Below the pieces are notes generated by a model that searched no databases, was not told the origin of the DNA, and was given only the letters and a program-made list of their open reading frames with translations. Source: Methylophilaceae bacterium (GTDB lineage: Bacteria; Pseudomonadota; Gammaproteobacteria; Burkholderiales; Methylophilaceae). Taken from it: a stretch of DNA of 64,000 nucleotides. Shown here in pieces: positions 43,182 to 53,957 of the stretch; positions within the stretch are counted from its first letter, which is position 1; each line of letters starts with the position of its first letter. A program made the position numbers and the translations under genes. Location of the stretch: the NCBI GenBank assembly GCA_016778465.1, contig JADHPM010000005.1, positions 1 to 64,000 of the forward strand, given 5' to 3'.

Positions 43182-45902
43182 ATGAAAAAACTCCTCCTAA
43201 TTGATGGCTCATCCTACCTCTATAGAGCCTTTCATGCAATGCCCGATTTCAGAAACAAATCCAATGAGCCAACTGGAGTCATCTACGGCGTCCTTAATAT
43301 GTTACGTCATATTCAAAACGCTTACCCATCAGATTACAGTGTTTGTGTCTTTGATGCTAAAGGAAAAACTTTTAGGAATGAAATCTTTCAAGAATATAAA
43401 GCGACGAGACCAAAAATGCCTGAGGAGCTTGCAAGTCAAATAGTGCCTCTGAAAGAAGCAATAAAAGCAATGGGTTGGTTCATGATAACCCATGATGGAG
43501 TTGAAGCTGATGATGTTATTGGAACATTGAGTAAAAAAGCCAATGCAGAAAATATTTCAGTCACTATATCAACAGGCGACAAAGATCTTGCTCAGCTTGT
43601 CAATAAAAAAACCAAGCTTGTAAATACTATGACGAATGAAGTTCTTGATGAAGATGGGGTTAAGAAAAAGTTTGGGGTGGCTGCTGAACAAATTATCGAC
43701 TACTTAACCATAATTGGTGACAAAGTTGACAATATTCCTGGAGTTGAGAAAGTTGGCCCAAAAACAGCTGTCAAATGGCTCGATGAGTTTGGTAGCCTAG
43801 AGAAAATAATTTCAAATGCAGAAAAATTTAATGGGGTGATTGGTGAAAATCTCAGATTGGCGATGGGATGGCTGCCCACGGGAAAGCAATTAATTACTAT
43901 TAAAACTGACATAAAACTTGACTATAAATGGGATGACTTTGAAAAAAAACCCACAGATATTGAAAAGTTATATAACTTATACAAAAAATTTAACTTTACT
44001 AGCTGGCTCAAAGAGCTTGACGCACAATCCTCACAGAATAATAAAATTGCAGACAAATCAAACAATAGCCATCCTAATAAAACAAAATTTCTAAACAAAA
44101 AAAACTATACCTTAGTTACCAACTTTAAAGATCTTGAAAGCTGGGTTGAGAAAATTATTAACAAAAAGTTTTTTTGTATTGATACCGAAACAGATTCATT
44201 GAATTTTATGGATGCAAATTTGGTTGGCATTTCCATTGCAATCGATATGGGTGATGCAATTTATATCCCCCTACAGCATACTGATCTTTCTTTTTCTCAA
44301 TTATCCATTCAAGAAACTTTAGCTTTACTAAAACCGATTCTTGAAGATGCATCAATTAATAAAATTGGTCAAAATATAAAGTTTGATACGCATATTTTTA
44401 AAAATTATGGCATTGACCTTAATGGTATAAGTGACGACACCATGCTAATGAGCTATGTCATTGAAAGTCATCAAAGTCATGGCATGGATAAATTAAGTAA
44501 AAAATATCTTGACCATGATTGTATTAGTTATGAATCAATGGTTGGCAAAGGGGTTAATCAAATAACTTTTGATCAAGTTAATATTAATAACGCAAAAAAT
44601 TATGCTGCTGAAGATGCAGATGTAACTTTACAACTTTTTAATCATTTTAAAAAACTTTTACAAGAAGAGGAAAAGTTACCCTTTATATATAATGAAATTG
44701 AAATACCAGCCATGAAAGCCTTGATCGATATTGAGAGAAATGGAGTCTTAATCGACGAAAAAATATTGCATCAACAAAGTCATGCTATTGGTGAAAAACT
44801 TATACAACTTGAAAAAAAAGCATTTGATTTAGCCGGCCAACCTTTTAACCTCTCCTCTCCAAAACAATTACAAGAAATTTTATTTGAGAAGCTTGGCATT
44901 AAACCCATAAAAAAAACACCAAAAGGTGCGCCTTCTACTGGTGAGGAAGTTCTTCAAGAATTAGCCGAAAATTATCCCCTCCCAAAAATAATATTAGAGC
45001 ACAGGGGCCTAGCAAAATTAAAATCAACCTATACTGATAAATTACCGAGGATGATTAACACAAAAACTGGCCGAGTGCATACAAGCTATAATCAAGCGGT
45101 TGCTATTACAGGCAGATTGGCAAGCTCAGATCCTAATTTACAAAATATACCTATACGAACAGAGGATGGTAGAAGGGTCAGAGAAGCTTTTGTGGCAAAC
45201 ACAAAAAATAAAATTTTGTCGGCAGATTATTCTCAAATTGAATTGAGAATAATGGCTCATCTTTCTGGAGATGAAGGATTGATTGCTGCATTTAGAAATA
45301 ATGAAGATATTCATAAAGCTACAGCCTCAGATATATTTAGTTGTGGATTACAAGATGTCACGCAAGAACAAAGACGTTATGCCAAGGTAATTAATTTTGG
45401 ATTAATTTATGGTATGGGTGTTTATGGATTGGCTAAAAATCTGAACATCGAGAGATCTGCAGCTCAAAGTTATATCGAAAAATATTTTTCAAAATACCCT
45501 AAAGTTAGAAACTATATGGAAGATGCGAAAAGTTTCGCAAAACAATATGGCTATGTTGAAACCCTGTTTGGCAGAAGATTATGGACGCCAGAAATAAATG
45601 GTTCAAATGGTATGAGAAGAGCAGCTGCAGAACGGGCAGCCATTAATGGTCCTATGCAAGGTACAGCTGCAGATCTTATTAAGTTGGCAATGATTAAAAT
45701 TCATGATTGGATTTTGCAAAATAAAAATCTTAAGGGTCTTATGATTATGCAAGTTCATGACGAACTTGTTTTTGAGGTCCCTGAAGAAGAAATTGTAATA
45801 TTCAAAAAAACAATCAAGGATTTGATGGAAAATGTTGCTGAATTGAATGTCCCCTTAATCGTTGATATTGGCGAAGGAAATAATTGGGAGCAAGCACATT
45901 AA
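43182..45902 (+). CDS. polA: DNA polymerase I
   Basis: 5' nuclease LLIDGSSYLYRAFHA; 3'-5' exo FCIDTETDSL; polymerase SADYSQIELRIMAHLSGD, RRYAKVINFGLIYGMG, QVHDELVFEV. Confidence 0.98.
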   Translation: MKKLLLIDGSSYLYRAFHAMPDFRNKSNEPTGVIYGVLNMLRHIQNAYPSDYSVCVFDAKGKTFRNEIFQEYKATRPKMPEELASQIVPLKEAIKAMGWFMITHDGVEADDVIGTLSKKANAENISVTISTGDKDLAQLVNKKTKLVNTMTNEVLDEDGVKKKFGVAAEQIIDYLTIIGDKVDNIPGVEKVGPKTAVKWLDEFGSLEKIISNAEKFNGVIGENLRLAMGWLPTGKQLITIKTDIKLDYKWDDFEKKPTDIEKLYNLYKKFNFTSWLKELDAQSSQNNKIADKSNNSHPNKTKFLNKKNYTLVTNFKDLESWVEKIINKKFFCIDTETDSLNFMDANLVGISIAIDMGDAIYIPLQHTDLSFSQLSIQETLALLKPILEDASINKIGQNIKFDTHIFKNYGIDLNGISDDTMLMSYVIESHQSHGMDKLSKKYLDHDCISYESMVGKGVNQITFDQVNINNAKNYAAEDADVTLQLFNHFKKLLQEEEKLPFIYNEIEIPAMKALIDIERNGVLIDEKILHQQSHAIGEKLIQLEKKAFDLAGQPFNLSSPKQLQEILFEKLGIKPIKKTPKGAPSTGEEVLQELAENYPLPKIILEHRGLAKLKSTYTDKLPRMINTKTGRVHTSYNQAVAITGRLASSDPNLQNIPIRTEDGRRVREAFVANTKNKILSADYSQIELRIMAHLSGDEGLIAAFRNNEDIHKATASDIFSCGLQDVTQEQRRYAKVINFGLIYGMGVYGLAKNLNIERSAAQSYIEKYFSKYPKVRNYMEDAKSFAKQYGYVETLFGRRLWTPEINGSNGMRRAAAERAAINGPMQGTAADLIKLAMIKIHDWILQNKNLKGLMIMQVHDELVFEVPEEEIVIFKKTIKDLMENVAELNVPLIVDIGEGNNWEQAH

Positions 45903-46637
45903 ATGGTCAAAAGTATTCATGCATTAATAATAGGCGATGAAATCTTATCCGGAAAAAGAAAAGATAAGCATTTATCTTATTTAATAAAAAAACTTAATGA
46001 GAATAATTTGTTACTAAATAGTGCAAGCTATGTTGGTGATAATAGCAATGATATTGTAAAAAAAATCCAGGAAAATAAAGATAAGATTGTTTTTGCTTTT
46101 GGTGGTATTGGAGCAACGCCAGATGATAAAACAAGGCAAGCAGCCGCAACAGCCAATGATATAAAATTGGTTAAGCATTCAGAGGCAGTTGTTTTAATTG
46201 AAAATCAATTTGGCGCTGACGCCTATCCAAAAAGAATATTAATGGCAAATTTACCTTTTAAAGCAAAACTGATTCCGAATGAAATTAATAACATTCCAGG
46301 CTTCTCAATATCCGACCACCATTTCATGCCTGGATTTCCAGAAATGGCATGGCCAATGATTAATTGGATCATTGAAAATTATTACAAAAATCTTTCAAGA
46401 AAAAAAATATCCGATCAATCTATATGGATAGATGACACAAGCGAAAGCAATCTGATTGATTTAATGAATGAGATTGAAGAAAAATTTCAATTTATTTCAA
46501 TTTATAGTCTCCCAAAAATATTGCCAAAAAAGATGATTGAATTTGGAATTAAAGGAGATGAAAAAGAAGTAACTGTTGCCATGGAATATCTAAAAGAAAA
46601 TTTAAATGCTAAAAAAATCAAATGGAGAAAACATTAA
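45903..46637 (+). CDS. CinA N-terminal / molybdopterin-binding (MoaB/CinA-like) domain protein
   Basis: ALIIGDEILSGKRKDKHLSYLIKKL, FAFGGIGATPDDKTRQA. Confidence 0.88.
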   Translation: MVKSIHALIIGDEILSGKRKDKHLSYLIKKLNENNLLLNSASYVGDNSNDIVKKIQENKDKIVFAFGGIGATPDDKTRQAAATANDIKLVKHSEAVVLIENQFGADAYPKRILMANLPFKAKLIPNEINNIPGFSISDHHFMPGFPEMAWPMINWIIENYYKNLSRKKISDQSIWIDDTSESNLIDLMNEIEEKFQFISIYSLPKILPKKMIEFGIKGDEKEVTVAMEYLKENLNAKKIKWRKH

Positions 46638-46705
46638 AATCATTTAACTCTATGCCTAAGTTAAAATTGATTATAAAATAGGCAATTTCCACGCAAGCTT
46701 ATACT

Positions 46706-47725
46706 ATGAAGGTCGGTGATTTAAGTATTAAAAACAATCTTTTTCTTGCTCCGATGGCTGGTGTCACGGACAGGCCGTTCCGAATGTTATGCAAAAAATT
46801 AGGTGCCGGAGTTGCTGTAAGTGAAATGGTGACATCAAATTCCCTTTTGTATGGAAGTGAGAAGACTATTCAGCGTGCAAACCATGAGGGTGAAGTAGAT
46901 CCAATTTCGGTTCAGATTGCTGGGGCTGACCCCAAGATGATGGGAGATGCCGCCCGATACAATCAAGATAGGGGGGCCCAAATTATAGATATTAATATGG
47001 GTTGTCCAGCAAAAAAGATTTGTAATGTTATGGCTGGGTCAGCACTACTCAAACATGAAAAACTTGTAGAGGAAATTTTAAATTCCGTAGTCTCGTCAGT
47101 CACTATTCCTGTAACCCTGAAAATAAGAACTGGCTGGGATAGAGAAAATAAAAATGCAATCAAAATTGCAAAAATTGCAGAAAACTCAGGAATAAAAGCT
47201 TTAGCAATTCATGGACGAACCCGGGCCTGTTTGTATCATGGGCATGCTGAATATGACACTATCGCAGAGGTGAAACAAAATATAAAAATACCTGTTATTG
47301 CTAATGGCGATATTACCACGCCACAAAAAGCAAAATTTGTACTCAATTATACAAAAGCAGATGGCATAATGATTGGAAGAGCGGCACAAGGTCGACCTTG
47401 GATTTTTCGTGAAATTGACTTTTATCTTAAAAATAATAAAGAGCTTGAGCTGCCAACCATTCAGGAAATTCAAGACACCACAATCGAGCATGTGAATGAT
47501 CTTTATAATTTTTATGGGGAATTAAAAGGGGTAAGAATTGCCCGTAAACATATTTCGTGGTACACAAAAGGTTTAAAAAACTCTGCTCAATTCCGCTTTA
47601 ATATGAATCAAATTGAAGATGTAAGAAAACAACAGACGGCGATTAATGACTATTTTGAGCAATTAAAGGTGAGTGGAAAATTCATCCCATACGATACTGA
47701 AAGTAAAGAACCTCTTGTAGCTTAA
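46706..47725 (+). CDS. dusB: tRNA-dihydrouridine synthase B
   Basis: FLAPMAGVTDRPFRMLCKKLGAG, IDINMGCPAKKICNVMAGSALL, GRAAQGRPWIF. Confidence 0.96.
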   Translation: MKVGDLSIKNNLFLAPMAGVTDRPFRMLCKKLGAGVAVSEMVTSNSLLYGSEKTIQRANHEGEVDPISVQIAGADPKMMGDAARYNQDRGAQIIDINMGCPAKKICNVMAGSALLKHEKLVEEILNSVVSSVTIPVTLKIRTGWDRENKNAIKIAKIAENSGIKALAIHGRTRACLYHGHAEYDTIAEVKQNIKIPVIANGDITTPQKAKFVLNYTKADGIMIGRAAQGRPWIFREIDFYLKNNKELELPTIQEIQDTTIEHVNDLYNFYGELKGVRIARKHISWYTKGLKNSAQFRFNMNQIEDVRKQQTAINDYFEQLKVSGKFIPYDTESKEPLVA

Positions 47726-47961
47726 TGATTAATAATAAATTATCAGATGATATCGATTCAATTCTAGACCAATACTTCAAAGATCTTGCGGGGCAAAATC
47801 CAGGTAATCTTTATAACCTAATGCTTACAACGGTAGAAAAACCTCTTTTACTTTATGTGATGAATCATGCTGAGGGTAACCAAAGTAAAGCAGCAGAAAT
47901 TCTGGGTTTAAACAGAAATACATTAAGAAAAAAATTAAAAATACATAACATTGATATCTAA
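47725..47961 (+). CDS. fis: DNA-binding protein Fis
   Basis: VEKPLLLYVMNHAEGNQSKAAEILGLNRNTLRKKLK. Confidence 0.96.
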   Translation: MINNKLSDDIDSILDQYFKDLAGQNPGNLYNLMLTTVEKPLLLYVMNHAEGNQSKAAEILGLNRNTLRKKLKIHNIDI

Positions 47962-49509
47962 ATGAACAGAATAAAAAGAGCATTAATCAGCGTTTCAAAT
48001 AAAGAAAAAATTCTTGATTTGGCTAAAAACCTCAGTAGGCATGGGGTAGAAATTATTTCCACAGGAGGTTCAGCAAAACTACTTAAGGACAATAAAATTG
48101 ATGTCATTGAGGTCTCGGAATATACTAATTTTCCAGAGATGCTAGATGGCAGAGTTAAAACCTTACATCCAAAAGTTCACGGGGGTATTCTTGCCAACAG
48201 AAATCTTGAAACCCATTTAAAGACTTTAAAACAAAACAATATTAAAGAAATTGATTTAGTTGTTGTTAATTTATACCCTTTTCAACAAACCATACAAAAA
48301 CAAGATTGTAGTCTAGAGGAGGCAATAGAAAATATTGATATAGGTGGCCCAACAATGATAAGAGCTGCTGCTAAAAACTATCAATCCGTAAGCGTTTTAA
48401 CAGATCCATTAGACTATAACAAATTTATAGAAGAAATCGATAACAATCAGGGCTCAATAGACCTTGAGACTCGATTTTTACTGGCAAAAAAAGCATTTCT
48501 TCATACTGCCCAGTATGATGCAACAATAAGTAATTACCTAAATAAAAGTGAAGACACTTTGCCAAAAAATTTAATGCAAGTATTAGAAAAGAATATGGAT
48601 ATGCGTTATGGAGAAAATCCACATCAAGAAGCTGCCTTCTATAAAGATAGTGATTTTATGCCTGGCTCATTATCAAACTTCATTCAATTACAAGGAAAAG
48701 ATCTTTCATTTAATAACTTAAATGATTCAGATAATGCATGGGAGTGTGTGAAAAGTTTCAAGGAACCTAGTTGTGTAATTGTTAAACATGCAAATCCTTG
48801 CGGTGCCTGCTCGGCTTCCAATGCAAGTGATGCTTATACAGGTGCATATCTCACGGATCCCACATCAGCGTTTGGAGGAATTATCGCTTTCAATATTGAA
48901 CTGGATGCCAAAGTAACATCACTCATCGTGAAGCAATTTGCGGAGGTAATTATTGCTCCAAACTTTAGCTCAGAAGCATTGGAAATTTTTAAAACCAAAC
49001 CAAATATTAGGTTATTAAAAGTACCACTAGAGCACTCTGATGGCCAATTAGATTATAAAAAAATTGGCGGTGGATGGTTGGTTCAAACTGCTGATAACCA
49101 CGTGATTGATATCGAAAAATGTGAGGTAGTAACAAAATTAAAACCTAACCAAAAAGATCTTTTAGATTTAAAATTTGCTTGGCAAGTTGCTCAATATGTA
49201 AAATCAAATGCTATTGTTTTTTGCAGAAATAAAAAAACTTTAGGTATTGGTGCCGGGCAAATGAGCCGAGTTGACAGCACAAGAATTGCGGCAATAAAGG
49301 CTGAAAATTCTGGGCTTAATTTACAAAATAGCGTTGTTGCATCTGATGCATTTTTTCCCTTTCGAGATGGTATTGATGTTTTAGCAAGCTATGGCGCTAA
49401 ATACGTTATACAGCCCGGAGGAAGTATAAAAGATAATGAAGTTATTCAAGCTGCAGATGAGCTGGGTTTAGTCATGTTATTTACTAAAATCAGGCATTTT
49501 AAACACTAG
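47962..49509 (+). CDS. purH: bifunctional AICAR transformylase/IMP cyclohydrolase
   Basis: ALISVSNKEKILDLAKNL, ISTGGSAKLL, LDGRVKTLHPKVHGGIL, RYGENPHQEAAFY. Confidence 0.97.
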   Translation: MNRIKRALISVSNKEKILDLAKNLSRHGVEIISTGGSAKLLKDNKIDVIEVSEYTNFPEMLDGRVKTLHPKVHGGILANRNLETHLKTLKQNNIKEIDLVVVNLYPFQQTIQKQDCSLEEAIENIDIGGPTMIRAAAKNYQSVSVLTDPLDYNKFIEEIDNNQGSIDLETRFLLAKKAFLHTAQYDATISNYLNKSEDTLPKNLMQVLEKNMDMRYGENPHQEAAFYKDSDFMPGSLSNFIQLQGKDLSFNNLNDSDNAWECVKSFKEPSCVIVKHANPCGACSASNASDAYTGAYLTDPTSAFGGIIAFNIELDAKVTSLIVKQFAEVIIAPNFSSEALEIFKTKPNIRLLKVPLEHSDGQLDYKKIGGGWLVQTADNHVIDIEKCEVVTKLKPNQKDLLDLKFAWQVAQYVKSNAIVFCRNKKTLGIGAGQMSRVDSTRIAAIKAENSGLNLQNSVVASDAFFPFRDGIDVLASYGAKYVIQPGGSIKDNEVIQAADELGLVMLFTKIRHFKH

Positions 49510-49512
49510 TCT

Positions 49513-50787
49513 ATGAAGATTCTAATTATTGGAAGTGGTGGCCGCGAACATGCTCTTGCTTGGAAAATTTCACAAAGTAAAAATGTTAAAAAAGTTTATG
49601 TTGCACCTGGAAATGGCGGGACAGCTGATGGGAATTCGCTTATCGAAAACATTGATTTAACCAGAAATTCAGACCTAATTGAGTTCGCAAAACAAAATAA
49701 TGTATCACTCACAGTTGTTGGTCCTGAAATTCCTCTTTCTAATGGTATTGTTGATGACTTTAAGAAAAACAACTTAAAAATTTTTGGGCCAACTAAAGCT
49801 GCTGCTCAGTTAGAGAGCTCTAAAGATTTTGCAAAAGAGTTTATGTATCGACATAAAATTCCTACAGCTGATTATAAGACGTTTAATAATTTGGCGGAAG
49901 CTAAGGCATATGTAAAAAAACGAGGGACTCCAATTGTAATTAAAGCTGATGGCTTGGCCGCAGGTAAAGGAGTAATCATCGCTAAAAATCATACTGAGGC
50001 CATGGAGGCCCTTGAAATGATGCTAATTGATAACGTATTTGGAGAATCAGGAGCCAGGGTTGTAATTGAGGATTATCTTGAGGGTGAGGAAGCTAGCTTT
50101 ATTGTTATCAGTGACGGTGACTCAATACTCCCGCTAGCCTCAAGCCAGGACCATAAGAGATTACTTGATAATGATTTGGGGCCTAATACTGGAGGTATGG
50201 GAGCATATTCACCTGCGCCTATTGTGTCGAAAGAGCTTCATAAAAAAATAATGGCGCAAATAATTGAGCCGACTATCAAGGGTATGAAATCAGACGGTAT
50301 TCGATTTAGCGGCTTTCTATACGCTGGCCTGATGATAGATAAAGATACAAATCTCAAAACACTTGAATTTAACTGCCGAATGGGCGACCCAGAAACACAA
50401 CCAATACTTTTTCGCTTGAAAAGTGATTTGCTTCCGATACTTTTCAGCGCAACTGATAATACGCTCCACTCATGTCATATTGAATGGGAAGATGTTTCAT
50501 CTATTACAGTTGTTATGGCAGCTAAAAATTATCCCAATGAACCTAAATTAGGTGATGTTATTGATGGCTTAGATTCAGATGAAATTTCAGCGGATAAATT
50601 TATTTTTCATGCTGGTACTTCCTTTGAAAAAGGTAAGATCAAAACGGCTGGAGGCAGAGTGTTGGGAGTTACTGCAAAAGCAATAAGTCTTAAAGAGGCA
50701 AAAGAAAAAGTATATGAACTTGTCAAAACAATAAAATTTGATGGGGCGCAGTACCGGAAAGATATTTCTGATAAAGCATTAAAATAA
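49513..50787 (+). CDS. purD: phosphoribosylamine-glycine ligase
   Basis: ILIIGSGGREHALAWKI, PGNGGTA, IKADGLAAGKGVIIA, GDPETQPIL. Confidence 0.97.
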   Translation: MKILIIGSGGREHALAWKISQSKNVKKVYVAPGNGGTADGNSLIENIDLTRNSDLIEFAKQNNVSLTVVGPEIPLSNGIVDDFKKNNLKIFGPTKAAAQLESSKDFAKEFMYRHKIPTADYKTFNNLAEAKAYVKKRGTPIVIKADGLAAGKGVIIAKNHTEAMEALEMMLIDNVFGESGARVVIEDYLEGEEASFIVISDGDSILPLASSQDHKRLLDNDLGPNTGGMGAYSPAPIVSKELHKKIMAQIIEPTIKGMKSDGIRFSGFLYAGLMIDKDTNLKTLEFNCRMGDPETQPILFRLKSDLLPILFSATDNTLHSCHIEWEDVSSITVVMAAKNYPNEPKLGDVIDGLDSDEISADKFIFHAGTSFEKGKIKTAGGRVLGVTAKAISLKEAKEKVYELVKTIKFDGAQYRKDISDKALK

Positions 50788-50791
50788 ATTT

Positions 50792-51334
50792 ATGAGAAAT
50801 CATAGACTCAAAAGATATATTATTAACGGCAATATTATTCTTTATCCTACCGAATCATGTTTTGGAATTGGCTGCGATCCTTCAAATTTTTTTTCTATAC
50901 AGAAAATCAAGAAAATAAAAAAAAGAAATCTAAAAAAAAATTTTCTTCTTATCGGTTCAAATATGCAAGAATTTAAAAAATACATTATAGAAATAAAAAA
51001 TAAAGATTTAAAAGAGCTGTATTCAAAATGGCCAGGACCCCATACATGGGTCGTTGATGCAAAAAAAAATACTTCGCCTTGGTTATCAAGTAGCCAAAAA
51101 AAAATAGCCATAAGAATTCCCAGTTTTTCACTTTGTCATAAATTGACCAAAGGTATTGGTATGGCTCTAATCTCAACAAGTGCCAATGAGAGTGGTAAAC
51201 GTTCAATTAAAAATTATAGGCAAGCATGTCGTTTTGGAAACGGGAGAGTTAAGATTATAAAAGGTGTGATAGGTGGTATGAAAAAACCATCAACAATTCA
51301 GGACTTTACTTCAAAACAAATATTAAGGAAATAA
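50792..51334 (+). CDS. tsaC: threonylcarbamoyl-AMP synthase (TsaC/YrdC)
   Basis: NGNIILYPTESCFGIGCDP, WPGPHTWVV, IAIRIPSF, LISTSANESG. Confidence 0.92.
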   Translation: MRNHRLKRYIINGNIILYPTESCFGIGCDPSNFFSIQKIKKIKKRNLKKNFLLIGSNMQEFKKYIIEIKNKDLKELYSKWPGPHTWVVDAKKNTSPWLSSSQKKIAIRIPSFSLCHKLTKGIGMALISTSANESGKRSIKNYRQACRFGNGRVKIIKGVIGGMKKPSTIQDFTSKQILRK

Positions 51335-52242
51335 TGACTTACAACAAAAAAATACAACAAGTTAGAAGTTTCCTTGTAAATTTACAAAATGAAATTGTCC
51401 ATGCAATAGAAATTGTTGATAAGAATAATTTTCTTAACGATTCTTGGCAAAGGCAAGAAGGTGGTGGCGGAACGACCTGTATTTTAGAGAATGGGAAAAT
51501 TTTTGAAAGAGCTGGCGTTAGCTTTTCGCATGTAAAAGGGGCAAAATTGCCTCGTTCTGCAACACAATTGAGGCCAGAACTTGAAAATCGTCAATGGGAG
51601 GCATTAGGAGTCTCTTTAGTTTTTCATCCACATAATCCTTTTGTACCAACTGTTCACATGAACGTGAGATTTTTTATTGCGTCAAAAGCTGAAAAGGAAG
51701 ATATTTGGTGGTTTGGTGGCGGCATAGACTTGACCCCCTATTATCCATTTAAAGAAGATGTTATTCATTTTCACCAGACCTTAAAAAATACCCTAACCCC
51801 ATTTGGAAGTGAACTTTACCAAACGTTTAAAAATCAATGTGATGATTACTTTTTTTTAAAACATCGCAATGAGCCAAGGGGCGTCGGAGGAATTTTTTAT
51901 GATGATTTTTCAGAGAAAGATTTCGAATTTTCATTTAAATTAACACAAGCCGTAGGTAAAAACTTACTTAACGCCTATTTACCGATTGTTCAAAAAAGAA
52001 AAGATACGAATTTTACTGTGCAACAAAAAGATTTTCAGTTGTACCGAAGGAGTCGCTATGTGGAATTTAATCTACTTCAAGACAGGGGTACATTGTTTGG
52101 TATTCAATCAAAAGGCAGGGTTGAATCAATATTAATGTCCATGCCACCTTTAGTAAAATGGTCTTATGATTGGTCACCTCAAAAAAATAGTCCGGAATCA
52201 GATCTTTATGAAAATTTTTTAATCAAAAAAGATTGGGTATAA
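51334..52242 (+). CDS. hemF: oxygen-dependent coproporphyrinogen III oxidase
   Basis: RQEGGGGTTCILENGKIFERAGVSFS, WWFGGGIDLTPYYPF, RSRYVEFNLLQDRGTLFG. Confidence 0.97.
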   Translation: MTYNKKIQQVRSFLVNLQNEIVHAIEIVDKNNFLNDSWQRQEGGGGTTCILENGKIFERAGVSFSHVKGAKLPRSATQLRPELENRQWEALGVSLVFHPHNPFVPTVHMNVRFFIASKAEKEDIWWFGGGIDLTPYYPFKEDVIHFHQTLKNTLTPFGSELYQTFKNQCDDYFFLKHRNEPRGVGGIFYDDFSEKDFEFSFKLTQAVGKNLLNAYLPIVQKRKDTNFTVQQKDFQLYRRSRYVEFNLLQDRGTLFGIQSKGRVESILMSMPPLVKWSYDWSPQKNSPESDLYENFLIKKDWV

Positions 52243-52251
52243 TTCTTAAAA

Positions 52252-53646
52252 ATGTTCAAGGATCTTTTTAGAAAAAAAATTGCCATTGTTGAGAACAACA
52301 AGGATCTTCATCGCTGCTTAAGCGCATTTGATCTAGTTATGCTCGGTATAGGCTGCATAATAGGGACTGGTATTTTTGTACTCACAGGAATTGTTGCTGC
52401 AAATCAAGCCGGGCCTGGAGTAATATTTTCATTTCTTATTGCTGGTTTTGCTTGTGCCTTTGCCGCCCTATCCTATGCAGAGCTGGCTTCCTCAATTGGA
52501 GGATGTGGCAGTGCTTATGGATATAGCTATGTTGCATTTGGCGAATTTATTGCATGGATGGTGGGCTGGATTCTTCTCCTAGAGTATGGCATTGCTATTG
52601 CAGCTGTAGCAAATGGTTGGTCTGGATATTTCAATAATGCTCTCATAGCAGTTGGTTTAGGTTTGCCTGATTTTCTAACAAGACCTCCGGCGCAAGATGG
52701 GATTATTAATTTACCCGCTTCCTTGATAATCTTAATGATCATGGGGCTTTTAATATTGGGAGTAAAGCAAAGTGCAAAATTTAATGCAGCAATGGTTTTT
52801 TTAAAAGTCGCCGCTATTGCAATCTTTATATTAATTGCTCTTTTTCATGTAAATCCTATTAATTGGTCGCCTTTTCTGCCATATGGTTGGTTTGATACGC
52901 TACCCTCAGGAAAAACTGTGGGTGTGCTTGCTGGAGCGTCAATAGTTTTTTTTGCTTATATTGGTTTTGATGCAGTCTCAACAGCTGCAGAAGAAGCAAT
53001 TAATCCTCAAAGAGATTTACCGATAGGAATCATAGGCTCTCTTATTTTTTGCACGTTAATCTATATTTCTGTTTCAGCGTTACTTACAGGTATGCTTCCT
53101 TATACAAATTTAAACGTATCATCACCAGTAGCATTTGCTCTTCAAAAGATAGGACTTAATAGTGCATCCGCAATTGTTGCTACCGGTGTAATTGCAGGAT
53201 TAACAACGGTTATGTTAGTTCTTTATTACGCACTTACTCGAATTATTTTGGCAATGAGTCGTGATGGTTTGCTTCCAATAAAACTAAGCAACATAAACCC
53301 GAGAACAAGAACACCAATAAAATTAATTATCATTTGTGGGCTAGTAATGTCTCTTATTGCAGGCTTTGTATCCTTGGGAACGCTTGCTGAAATCGTAAAT
53401 ATTGGTACCCTTTCAGCATTCACTGTTGTATGTTTTGGGGTAATAGCACTCCGCAATCATGGAAAAAAGAATAGTCTAACTTTTAGAAATAAATGGCACC
53501 CATTGGTTCCGCTTATGGGCATCTCCGCCTGTATTTTACTAATGACTTTTTTACCCCTAGCTACATGGGTGAGATTTTTTTCGTGGTTATTAGTAGGAAT
53601 TTTAATTTACTTTATTTACTCATATAAAAACAGTAAATTAAATTAA
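52252..53646 (+). CDS. APC-superfamily amino acid permease (cationic amino acid transporter-like)
   Basis: LVMLGIGCIIGTGIFVLTGIVAANQAGPG, FFAYIGFDAVSTAAEEAINPQRDLPIGI. Confidence 0.92.
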   Translation: MFKDLFRKKIAIVENNKDLHRCLSAFDLVMLGIGCIIGTGIFVLTGIVAANQAGPGVIFSFLIAGFACAFAALSYAELASSIGGCGSAYGYSYVAFGEFIAWMVGWILLLEYGIAIAAVANGWSGYFNNALIAVGLGLPDFLTRPPAQDGIINLPASLIILMIMGLLILGVKQSAKFNAAMVFLKVAAIAIFILIALFHVNPINWSPFLPYGWFDTLPSGKTVGVLAGASIVFFAYIGFDAVSTAAEEAINPQRDLPIGIIGSLIFCTLIYISVSALLTGMLPYTNLNVSSPVAFALQKIGLNSASAIVATGVIAGLTTVMLVLYYALTRIILAMSRDGLLPIKLSNINPRTRTPIKLIIICGLVMSLIAGFVSLGTLAEIVNIGTLSAFTVVCFGVIALRNHGKKNSLTFRNKWHPLVPLMGISACILLMTFLPLATWVRFFSWLLVGILIYFIYSYKNSKLN

Positions 53647-53948
53647 AGCTCTAGTATCCAATCAACCATAACACCTATATCTTTATCAGAAAGATTTGGA
53701 TAAGAGATCATAGGTACATTTCCCCAATTACCACTTCCGCCGTTTTTGATCTTTTCAATGAGCAATTGCCTCGCATCTTGATGTGAGTTGTATTTTTTCG
53801 AAACGTCCACAAATGATGGTCCCAAAACTTTTACTTTTACGCTGTGACAGGCAAAACAACCATTTTTTTGAGAAAGATTTTTTGCTACTTCATTTGCTAA
53901 AGCCGTATTAAAAGTGAATAGAAAAACTATAAAAAATATTTTACGCAT
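53643..53948 (-). CDS. c551/c552-type monoheme cytochrome c
   Basis: Signal peptide; NGCFACHSVKVKVLGPSFVDVSKKY; MISYPNLSDKDI. Confidence 0.92.
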   Translation of the reverse strand: MRKIFFIVFLFTFNTALANEVAKNLSQKNGCFACHSVKVKVLGPSFVDVSKKYNSHQDARQLLIEKIKNGGSGNWGNVPMISYPNLSDKDIGVMVDWILEL

Positions 53949-53957
53949 TAAACAATC